Source: Thermotoga sp. 4484_232 (lineage in GTDB: Bacteria; Thermotogota; Thermotogae; Thermotogales; Thermotogaceae). Taken from it: a DNA stretch of 14,599 nt. The stretch covers positions 1 to 14,599 of the forward strand of contig MZGO01000043.1 of assembly GCA_002084985.1 (NCBI GenBank). Reading direction: 5' to 3'. Numbering within the stretch: position 1 is the first letter of the stretch; every line of letters starts with the position of its first letter. Made by a program: the position numbers and the translations under genes. Shown piece by piece: positions 8,687 through 14,599 of this stretch. Under the pieces are notes generated by a model. That model had not been told where the DNA came from, ran no database searches, and worked only from the letters and a program-made list of their open reading frames with translations.

Positions 8687-9685
8687 TCATTCCTCCTGAA
8701 GACTCTTCTTTAGAGCTAGAACCAACATCCTGGCATCTTCGTCGTCGTAGGTATCTTTCTCTTCCAATTCTTCAAAAACCCTTTCAGGGTCTAGATTAGC
8801 TTCCTCTATCGATATACCTTCCATCCTTTCACTCTCATTCTCCAGAAGTTCTTTTGCTCTTTCAATAACTTTATCTTCATCAAACTCTTCGGTTTCTTCT
8901 TCTCTTCCAATTTTTTCGAAAGCTTTCCGCACTTCGTGTATTTCCGTTCTTTCGGTCTTTTCACTTTCCATTTCACCTTCTTTTTCAGCTAGCTCCATAG
9001 AGATCTCTTCTTTAGTCTCTTCCGTTTCACCTTCACTTTCTGAGCTCATAGGTTGTACCAACTCTTCCACGGCCTCTATCTCCTTCCTCATTATCTCCTC
9101 GAACGGTACCTCAACTACCCCTTCAGATGCTTTTTGAGGAGTTTCAGGTACTTCCACTGGAGCTGCCTCCTTTGGTTGTTCCGTTTGCTTTGCGAGTTTT
9201 GTAAGTTCTCTCAACTTCATTATCTTCAATTCGATGAGAAAGAGTGAGACGAAAACCACTATAGATATTCCAAGGGGAAGAAGAATACTTTTGAAATTTC
9301 TTTTCTTTTCAACAGTAGTTTCTGTAGCTTGAGGTGTTTCTTGAGGGATTTTAAGCCATTTTTTCCATTCCTCTTCCGGCATACCTTTTTCTATAACTTT
9401 CAACATTTGCTGAGCAACTTCGTTGTCTTTGTAAAGAGAAAGGTATGTTTTGGCCTTTTGAAAATCTTTCACCATGAAAGCGCATATTCCCATTCTGAGT
9501 TTCAAATAAGGATCGGTTTGTTCGATAGTTGGATCCAATTCTAGGGCCTTTTCAAACCATTCTAAGGCTTCTTTGTAATTTCCAAGGGTATAAGCGTTCA
9601 TCCCCGCTGAATAATAGTCCATACCGTTTTGGGAGAAAACAGAGATTGATAACGCCAGCAGAAGAATCAGCGAGCATATTTTCAT
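8687..9685 (-). CDS. TPR-containing membrane protein with acidic C-terminal tail (unknown function)
   Basis: I do not recognise a characterised homologue for this 332-residue protein. It begins with a likely signal peptide or anchor (hydrophobic 4-17, SxxF-S-Q boundary near 19-20). Two tetratricopeptide repeats follow at about 23-56 ('AYTLGNYKEALEWFEKALEL') and 57-100. A Thr/Glu-rich linker comes next, then a hydrophobic segment at about 133-153, and finally a Glu-rich tail (about 180-332) that looks largely disordered or coiled-coil. The layout suggests TPRs outside the cytoplasmic membrane and an acidic cytoplasmic tail, if the signal peptide is cleaved. ATG 9685 follows GAGGTGA at good spacing, six bases after the upstream gene's stop, so the two are co-transcribed. 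A scaffold role with the preceding anchored protein is inference. Confidence 0.75.
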   Translation of the reverse strand: MKICSLILLLALSISVFSQNGMDYYSAGMNAYTLGNYKEALEWFEKALELDPTIEQTDPYLKLRMGICAFMVKDFQKAKTYLSLYKDNEVAQQMLKVIEKGMPEEEWKKWLKIPQETPQATETTVEKKRNFKSILLPLGISIVVFVSLFLIELKIMKLRELTKLAKQTEQPKEAAPVEVPETPQKASEGVVEVPFEEIMRKEIEAVEELVQPMSSESEGETEETKEEISMELAEKEGEMESEKTERTEIHEVRKAFEKIGREEETEEFDEDKVIERAKELLENESERMEGISIEEANLDPERVFEELEEKDTYDDEDARMLVLALKKSLQEE

Positions 9686-9691
9686 TAGAGA

Positions 9692-12070
9692 TCACCTCAT
9701 CCGGTACAGGCTGAGGGAGAAACCATCCTTCTCCTTAAAGACTATGTAGAGATTCTTTCCTTCTCCAAACGCGTCCACTATCTCCTTGTCGAAGATCTGT
9801 ACCTTCCCCGGGAGTTTTCTAGTTTTCATATTGAGAACTATCAAACTTCTATCTCCCAGTATCACCAGGTTGTCTCCAAGCTTCACCATCTTGTCGTTTC
9901 CCATCCACCCCTCGCCTATGATCTGATACTCCCCATCTTTATAGACTATTAGATAATGATCTTTGGTCAATATGTAATACTCTCCATTTATCCTCAGACA
10001 ATCCAGAAACTCAACGTTGTATTTGTCCCTCCCAACAGCACTTTTGAGGATTCTCTCTTTCAAGGTATCTTTTTCAAAATACACTATTTCCTGATCTGTG
10101 ATCAGCAGGTATCCATTCTCCACGGGTACGAGCTTTGCGAAGTATCCCGGTACCGTTATCAGTTTTTTCTTGGTGTTTTCTCTGAGAACATAAAGGCTTA
10201 TTCCTTCTATACCTCTTGTTGCGATCAAGGATCTATTTTTCGCTATGAGGACATCTTCCACGTTATCCGGCAGATCCACACTCTCCCCCTCTCTAACTCC
10301 TATCTCATCGATAAATATTCTTCTGCCGTTCAAGATCAGGCTGATGGTATCATCAAGACGCTTCAAAAAGCCGCCTCTGCCTCTCATCAACAAGGTGTTC
10401 CAGTTTCTCAATCCTTCTTCGGTTAAGAAGTAAGGTTCTCCTCCCAGGATTCCTCCCCCAAAATAACTCTTAAACCTCATGGATCCAACCTCTGAGAATA
10501 TCTCAGTGGAGTAATAACCTTCTGGCAGTTCATACTTTCTCATTTTTTCCTTCTTTTCGATCTTTACAATCTTTGGTTTCTCTTCTTCCTTAACACCGGT
10601 TCCTTCCCTCTCCACCACTTCAACCGGCAGGTACTCGGGGTATGTTTCCTCTTTGAAGCCTTCGAATTTCGGTGGAGTATATGATAAGAAATTCTTTATT
10701 CTGTTCAAGACTTCTTCTTTAGTATATATATCCAGAAAAGAAGCGTGATATGTTTCATGCTTGAAAGGATAATCCTTGAAATCATCGGTTTTAGTGATCC
10801 CATCTCCCCTTCCCAGAATCAACTCCGGGTAAAATCTTGCAAGTTGCGTGTTTGAAAAATCTATATCGAAGGGAGGAACATCACCGGAAATCAAAAGCAA
10901 GTTCTCTTTCTTAAAACTCAGATTCCTCAACCCCTTCACAATCTCAGAATCTGGTAGAAGATCGCGGTAGTATATGTTAACAGCTTCTAGGTAGTTGAAA
11001 ATGAAGACGGAAGCGGATTCCGCCATTCTCTCAGGGATTCCGAATATTTCCGCCACGATCTTTGGATCCTTGTTGTAGAAAGCCGCTCCGAAAAAGAGAG
11101 GATTAACGATGTTGTTACCTTTAACGGGTGTGGAGATCAGAACGATCTTTCTGAAGTTTTTCACATCTGGATGGTTCTTCAAAAGAGTCAGAACGATCAA
11201 TCCTCCTATTCCATGCGCAATAACGTCGAAAGTGTATTTATCGTATTTTTTCAGTTCCTCATAGAGTCTTTCACTTTCGAAGAGGACGTAACTCGCTCTA
11301 CCGGATTTTTTGAACTCATCGTACATTTGATTGTACAGAAGGGATCTTGAATCGATCAAAGGGTACCTATAAAGTGCGATCGTTCTATCTGGGAACACAC
11401 CTTCCCAGAAATTGACCCCTATCTCATGCATTTCACCCCTGAACGTTGGATCTTCACCAGGAACTATTAGTATAGCCGGTGCTGAGGATTTCGGAGCTTC
11501 TTTTATCACACTTATCCCTAGCTCCTGCTTTTTGGGAACCTTTGCCACTATTCCTATGACGGATGTATGAAACGAAGAAACTTCAACGTAATACCCCTTA
11601 TCATCTTTTTTAATCTGAGAACCTGGAAACACCCTATAGTGATCCCCTGATTTTGGAATGTAAGCAAGGGCCAGATTGTTGTATTCGGGCCCGTAGTAAT
11701 ATTGCGCAGGAAAGTAGTATCTGAATTTCAAAGGCTTCAATGCGAACTCATCAACGTTGTCCGAAGGTCTAACAGAGTAGAACTCAGAGATAAAAGGGCC
11801 TAGTCTCCTGTAAGCATTTGCTGTATCACCTTGTATTCTCTCTATTCTGAACTCCTTCTTTCTCCCGAAGGCACCTGGTGGTATATCCACAACAAGATAC
11901 CTAACGGTGGCACGGCTCCATTCCTCCGCTTTGACCTCAACTTTCTCAGGTTGCTTCAGGAATAGAAAGAAGATGAGCAAGCCACCGATGATCCCACCCG
12001 ATATGGAGATTAAGAGAATCTTCCTCCTGAGGATCCTTTTAAATATGGATTTGAACCTGTCGATAATCAT
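9692..12070 (-). CDS. Membrane-anchored ZU5-like / alpha-beta-hydrolase-like / propeller-like protein lacking the nucleophile serine
   Basis: This 792-residue protein has an apparent N-terminal membrane anchor (about 18-38) after a basic stretch, so most of it should face the cell exterior. Residues about 55-175 look like a ZU5-type beta domain: 'VDIPPGAFG' (61-69), 'ALKPLKFRYYFP' and a closing 'SSFHTSVIGIVA'. Residues about 195-465 resemble an alpha/beta hydrolase or lipase: strand 'PAILIVPGEDP', nucleophile-elbow helix 'DVIAHGIGGLIVL' (282-294), 'GRGDGI' (420-425) and 'ETYHASF' (439-445). The elbow carries Gly287 where the catalytic Ser should be, while Asp423 and His442 remain. A charged linker (about 470-520) precedes repeated beta-strand units (about 580-792) resembling propeller blades. 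ATG 12070 overlaps the prenyl synthase stop (ATGA). Function unknown; a binding rather than catalytic role is likely. Confidence 0.75.
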   Translation of the reverse strand: MIIDRFKSIFKRILRRKILLISISGGIIGGLLIFFLFLKQPEKVEVKAEEWSRATVRYLVVDIPPGAFGRKKEFRIERIQGDTANAYRRLGPFISEFYSVRPSDNVDEFALKPLKFRYYFPAQYYYGPEYNNLALAYIPKSGDHYRVFPGSQIKKDDKGYYVEVSSFHTSVIGIVAKVPKKQELGISVIKEAPKSSAPAILIVPGEDPTFRGEMHEIGVNFWEGVFPDRTIALYRYPLIDSRSLLYNQMYDEFKKSGRASYVLFESERLYEELKKYDKYTFDVIAHGIGGLIVLTLLKNHPDVKNFRKIVLISTPVKGNNIVNPLFFGAAFYNKDPKIVAEIFGIPERMAESASVFIFNYLEAVNIYYRDLLPDSEIVKGLRNLSFKKENLLLISGDVPPFDIDFSNTQLARFYPELILGRGDGITKTDDFKDYPFKHETYHASFLDIYTKEEVLNRIKNFLSYTPPKFEGFKEETYPEYLPVEVVEREGTGVKEEEKPKIVKIEKKEKMRKYELPEGYYSTEIFSEVGSMRFKSYFGGGILGGEPYFLTEEGLRNWNTLLMRGRGGFLKRLDDTISLILNGRRIFIDEIGVREGESVDLPDNVEDVLIAKNRSLIATRGIEGISLYVLRENTKKKLITVPGYFAKLVPVENGYLLITDQEIVYFEKDTLKERILKSAVGRDKYNVEFLDCLRINGEYYILTKDHYLIVYKDGEYQIIGEGWMGNDKMVKLGDNLVILGDRSLIVLNMKTRKLPGKVQIFDKEIVDAFGEGKNLYIVFKEKDGFSLSLYRMR

Positions 12071-12900
12071 TTTCTCATAATGGCCTCTTTCACATCCTTG
12101 AGGAACTCATATGTCTTCCTGAAGCCCAAACGCAGAAGCTCCAGTGATGTCTCTTCATAGATCTCATCGGCCATTTTCCGAGATTTTTCAACTCCCACGA
12201 GTTTTATTAAGGTCTTTTTATTGATATCTTTCCCCACATCCTTTCCTACAAGGTTCGGATCACCCTCAACGTCTTTGAGATCGTCGAAGATCTGGAATGC
12301 CACACCAAAGGCTCTTCCCAATTTCTTCAAGGTCTCTTTCAAACTCATTTCATTTGCAACTATCGCGGGGGCAGAGAAGGAAAAACCGAAAAGAGCACCT
12401 GTTTTGAGCTCGTACATTTTCAAAACGTTTTCCTCTGTTACGTTCTCACAATTTTCATATTCCACATCCGCGGATTCCCCCAGGAGAAGATCAAATGCGG
12501 TTTCGGAGAACTCCCTCATCAGTATGGGGTTCATCGTTCTGGAAAGGATGGAGAAGGACAGGAAAAAGAGGCCATCTCCCGCCAACACAGCGATGTTCTC
12601 TCCAAAGACTCTGTGGCAGGCAGGTTTTCCTCTTCTCATATTTGCATCATCTATCGCTGGTAAATCGTCGTGTATCAGTGAAGCCGTATGGAGGAGTTCA
12701 ACCGCCACAGCAATATCCATTACTATCTCTTGCGATAACCTCAAATCACTGGATACGGAGAAGATGATGTTAGGTCTCAATCTTTTTCCGCCGGCTGTTA
12801 AAGCATATTCCATGGCTTTCTCCACAGCCAAATTCAACCTTTTCGGTATTGTCTCCCGCAGTTTTCCCTCAAAGAGCTCATTCATCCTTCTTTCCCTCAT
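12067..12900 (-). CDS. Polyprenyl (farnesyl/geranylgeranyl) diphosphate synthase
   Basis: This 277-residue trans-prenyltransferase condenses isopentenyl diphosphate with allylic diphosphates. It shows 'GGKRLRP' (37-43), the first Asp-rich motif 'DDLPAIDD' (78-85, DDxxxxD bacterial type) followed by 'RRGKP', 'KTGALF' (166-171) and the second Asp-rich motif 'FQIFDDLKD' (202-210). It resembles T. maritima TM0161 (annotated geranyltranstransferase), including 'HTASLIHDDLP'. The residue five before the first Asp is Ala73, where E. coli IspA has Tyr, so the product may be longer than C15. ATG 12900 overlaps the upstream gene by 23 bases; ATG 12885 is an equally plausible start and gives 272 residues. 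The 3' end overlaps the next gene by four bases. Confidence 0.88.
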   Translation of the reverse strand: MRERRMNELFEGKLRETIPKRLNLAVEKAMEYALTAGGKRLRPNIIFSVSSDLRLSQEIVMDIAVAVELLHTASLIHDDLPAIDDANMRRGKPACHRVFGENIAVLAGDGLFFLSFSILSRTMNPILMREFSETAFDLLLGESADVEYENCENVTEENVLKMYELKTGALFGFSFSAPAIVANEMSLKETLKKLGRAFGVAFQIFDDLKDVEGDPNLVGKDVGKDINKKTLIKLVGVEKSRKMADEIYEETSLELLRLGFRKTYEFLKDVKEAIMRK

Positions 12901-13432
12901 CCTCTTTCCTACGATTTTCCAGCATTCGTCTGAACATGTCGATATCCATGTTCTTCACGAACTTTTTGAATTCCTTCTCCTCACTCTCGGTGGGTATCTC
13001 CAGTTCCACAGAGTGTTCGTTTATTATCTCGTTCGTAACGTAAATCGGTATTCCTTTTTTAACGGCCAGAACAAGGGAGTCGGAAGGCCTCGCATCGATC
13101 TCTAGAAAAGCCGCTTCTTCATCTTCTCCTTCCTCAACATCGATGTACGTTAAATCCTTTATAACGATCGTTGCGTAGAACGTGTTATCTTTGACCGAAT
13201 GTATTATCACCCTTTCTATCTTCGCATCCAGAGATTCCAGAACGCTGAATATGAGATCATGAGTTAAAGGCCTTGGAAACTCCATCCCTTCCAACGCCAT
13301 TGCGAGTGCATACGCTTCACAGGCTCCAATCCAGATGGGGACCACCTTGTTCGTACCCTCTATTCCCAAAATAACAACTGGTGTGTTGTTTATCCTGTCT
13401 AAAACCAACGCTTTCACCCAGGCTTTTCTCAC
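12878..13432 (-). CDS. Bifunctional nuclease family protein (DUF151, TM0160-like)
   Basis: This cytosolic protein of 184 residues is a member of the bifunctional nuclease (DNase/RNase, DUF151) family. Residues 1-130 match T. maritima TM0160, of known structure, as I recall it: 'NNTPVVILGIEGTNKVVPIWIG', the 'EFPRPLTHDL' loop, 'DNTFYATIVI' and 'IDARPSDSLVLAVK'. Nuclease activity is known only for plant and some bacterial relatives; the bacterial role is poorly defined. The tail after about 140 is highly charged and may be UVR-like or disordered. Start: GTG at 13432 has AGGAGG eight bases upstream and gives the MRKAWVK start seen in TM0160. The GTG at 13441 overlaps the binding site itself. It is the first gene of a four-gene operon with a good TATAAT upstream. 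Confidence 0.85.
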   Translation of the reverse strand: MRKAWVKALVLDRINNTPVVILGIEGTNKVVPIWIGACEAYALAMALEGMEFPRPLTHDLIFSVLESLDAKIERVIIHSVKDNTFYATIVIKDLTYIDVEEGEDEEAAFLEIDARPSDSLVLAVKKGIPIYVTNEIINEHSVELEIPTESEEKEFKKFVKNMDIDMFRRMLENRRKEDEGKKDE

Positions 13433-13466
13433 AATGAGCACCTCCTGAACGATCTACCACAAAAAG

Positions 13467-13472
13467 ATTATA
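13467..13472 (-). promoter_or_regulatory. -10 element (TATAAT) of the bifunctional nuclease operon
   Basis: The minus strand carries a perfect TATAAT, 35 bases before the GTG start, predicting a leader of about 25-30 bases. The -35 region is poor (TCCTTT at 17-base spacing). Confidence 0.55.
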
Positions 13473-13474
13473 CT
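13469..13474 (+). promoter_or_regulatory. -10 element (TATACT) of the NTP pyrophosphatase gene
   Basis: TATACT lies on the plus strand 30 bases before ATG 13505, overlapping by four bases the TATAAT of the opposite strand. The -35 at 17-base spacing (TGAACG) is weak. Identical in sequence and similar in position to the hexamer before the nucleosidase-like gene at 419. Confidence 0.45.
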
Positions 13475-13504
13475 ATCTATTGAGAAAAAAAGGAGGGTGA
13501 CAAT

Positions 13505-14086
13505 ATGGAAATATACCTTGCTACAATTAACCATCATAAATTCGAAGAAATCAGGAGAATAACACCACCCTGGGTGGAACTCATGCTTCCAGAGAAAAAG
13601 ATAGAGGTACTGGAGGATGGTGAAACTTTTATCGAAAACGCCCTGAAAAAAGCGTTGATTTATGGAGACAATCTAAAGAAACCTGTTTTAGCTGATGACT
13701 CTGGACTCGTTATAGAATCGCTTGGAGGTTTCCCCGGTGTTCTATCTGCCCGATTCATGGAGGGTGAGAGCTATGAAAAGAAAATGAGAGAGATACTGAA
13801 AATGCTGGAAGGAAAAGATAGAAAAGCTTCCTTCGTGTGCTCAGCTGTCTTCTACGATCCTCTCACAAAACTTTTGATAGGAGTGGAGGAAAAGGTGATG
13901 GGTAGGATCACAGAGGAAATAAGAGGGAATGGGGGATTTGGGTATGATCCGATATTTCTCCCAGAAGGACACGATAAAACCTTTGGAGAGGATCCGGGTG
14001 TAAAAGAAAAGTTGAGCCATAGGTCAAAAGCCTTCAAGAAGCTTTTTTCTCTACTCGAGAGGATCTTAGATAAATCAGCAGGATGA
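13505..14086 (+). CDS. rdgB: RdgB/HAM1-type non-canonical purine NTP pyrophosphatase (ITPase)
   Basis: This 193-residue cytosolic enzyme hydrolyses ITP, dITP and XTP to the monophosphates, keeping deaminated purines out of nucleic acids. It contains the N-terminal TxNxxK motif ('[12 protein letters not shown]', 5-16), the metal-binding 'ADDSGL' (63-68), '[11 protein letters not shown]', 'GGFGYDPIF' (143-151) and 'SHRSKA' (171-176), all expected of the family. It closely resembles T. maritima TM0159, of known structure, as I recall it, and its length is normal. ATG 13505 has AGGAGG (13491-13496) eight bases upstream. It is divergent from the nuclease operon. Its last 53 bases overlap the 3' end of the convergent lgt gene. 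Confidence 0.93.
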   Translation: MEIYLATINHHKFEEIRRITPPWVELMLPEKKIEVLEDGETFIENALKKALIYGDNLKKPVLADDSGLVIESLGGFPGVLSARFMEGESYEKKMREILKMLEGKDRKASFVCSAVFYDPLTKLLIGVEEKVMGRITEEIRGNGGFGYDPIFLPEGHDKTFGEDPGVKEKLSHRSKAFKKLFSLLERILDKSAG

Positions 14087-14599
14087 TACCTATCACTATA
14101 AAAACCAAACTGATGATCTTGGCTACCCTGTAGTTTCCAAGCATCAAACTATCAACCCTCAAACCTTCTATGAAGAACCTTCCAATTGAATAGAGTATGA
14201 GATACAGGGCTGTTACCTCTCCGAATCCTTTTCTGTATTTTCTATAGTACACGGTCAGAGCATAAAAAACGAAAAGATCCCATAGGGATTCATAAAGGAA
14301 AGTGGGATGAAAGAAATCCTGATTTCTGAATTCCATAGGCCTGAACTTCTCGGGAACAAACATCTTCCATGGAAGATTCGTTGGAATTCCAAAAGCTTCG
14401 TAATTGAAGAAATTTCCCCACCTTCCGATTGCCTGACCCAGAGGAAGCACCCCTGTGAAAATATCGAGTCCTTGAAGGAAGGTCCTGTGAGGATAGCAGC
14501 TATGATGGCTCCATGTATGGCGAGCCCTCCATGCCATATCTTGAATATTTCGGAGAAATTTTTAGAATAGTAATCCCATCTGAACACAACGTAATAGAT
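14034..14599 (-). pseudogene. lgt: Prolipoprotein diacylglyceryl transferase, 5'-truncated by window and frame-disrupted
   Basis: Lgt is a polytopic inner-membrane enzyme that moves diacylglycerol from phosphatidylglycerol to the lipobox Cys of prolipoproteins. From the window edge one frame reads '[14 protein letters not shown]' and '[16 protein letters not shown]', typical of the family, including the HGx loop (E. coli His103 region). After about base 14490 the true sequence continues in another frame: '[11 protein letters not shown]', '[20 protein letters not shown]' (the catalytic Arg and signature GRxGNFxNxE), '[12 protein letters not shown]' and a final membrane helix to TGA 14034. Relative to E. 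coli Lgt about 9-10 residues are missing at the switch, a deletion of length 3k+1, roughly 28 bases. The 5' end lies outside the window. Given the importance of Lgt, an assembly error is quite possible. Confidence 0.82.

Noticed and set aside
9956..10426. 156-residue plus-strand reading frame
   Set aside because: Shadow of the 792-residue minus-strand gene; no ribosome binding site or recognisable motif.
12221..13105. 294-residue plus-strand reading frame
   Set aside because: Antisense to the prenyl synthase and nuclease genes, which both have clear family motifs; low-complexity Ser/Phe-rich translation with no family resemblance.

Overview
The window reads as chromosome of a hyperthermophilic Thermotogales bacterium (Thermotogaceae, not a close strain of Thermotoga maritima). 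I infer this from protein resemblance that I recall but could not search. The inosine-triphosphatase, the bifunctional-nuclease-family protein and the polyprenyl synthase look like T. maritima TM0159, TM0160 and TM0161. The Buk/Ptb/2-oxoacid oxidoreductase cluster looks like the TM1754-TM1759 region. Proteins are rich in Lys/Glu and genes are tightly packed with strong AGGAGG ribosome binding sites.

Layout. Bases 1-230 hold the 3' end of a muconolactone-isomerase-like gene (+). An intergenic stretch of 188 bases follows, then an MTA/SAH-nucleosidase-like gene (+, 419-1072). It converges on a long minus-strand operon (8572 down to 1097) closed by a clear intrinsic terminator at 1073-1097. In transcription order the operon holds an aminotransferase (broken), butyrate kinase 1, phosphotransbutyrylase, butyrate kinase 2 (broken), a P-loop ATPase of unknown role, and four subunits (delta, alpha, beta, gamma) of a 2-oxoacid:ferredoxin oxidoreductase, probably branched-chain (Vor). 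Upstream on the same strand is a second operon (13432 down to 8687): bifunctional nuclease (DUF151), polyprenyl diphosphate synthase, a membrane-anchored ZU5-like/alpha-beta-hydrolase/propeller-like protein, and a TPR membrane protein. A divergent promoter region at about 13442-13504 separates it from a RdgB/HAM1-type NTP pyrophosphatase (+, 13505-14086). The window ends in the 3' part of lgt (-, broken), whose end overlaps the pyrophosphatase gene by 53 bases.

How it works together. The first operon encodes a complete route for making ATP from amino acids: transamination to a 2-oxo acid, ferredoxin-linked oxidation to acyl-CoA, conversion to acyl-phosphate (Ptb), then acyl-acid plus ATP (Buk). 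The ATPase lies between the kinases and the oxidoreductase and has no assigned role.

Most striking observation. Three genes (aminotransferase, butyrate kinase 2, lgt) are each split into two frames by what looks like an internal deletion of roughly 35, 94 and 28 bases. Two or three such lesions among otherwise perfect genes, one in the usually important lgt, make an assembly artefact a serious alternative to real decay. All three junctions abut the same pentamer, AGGAT on the + strand.
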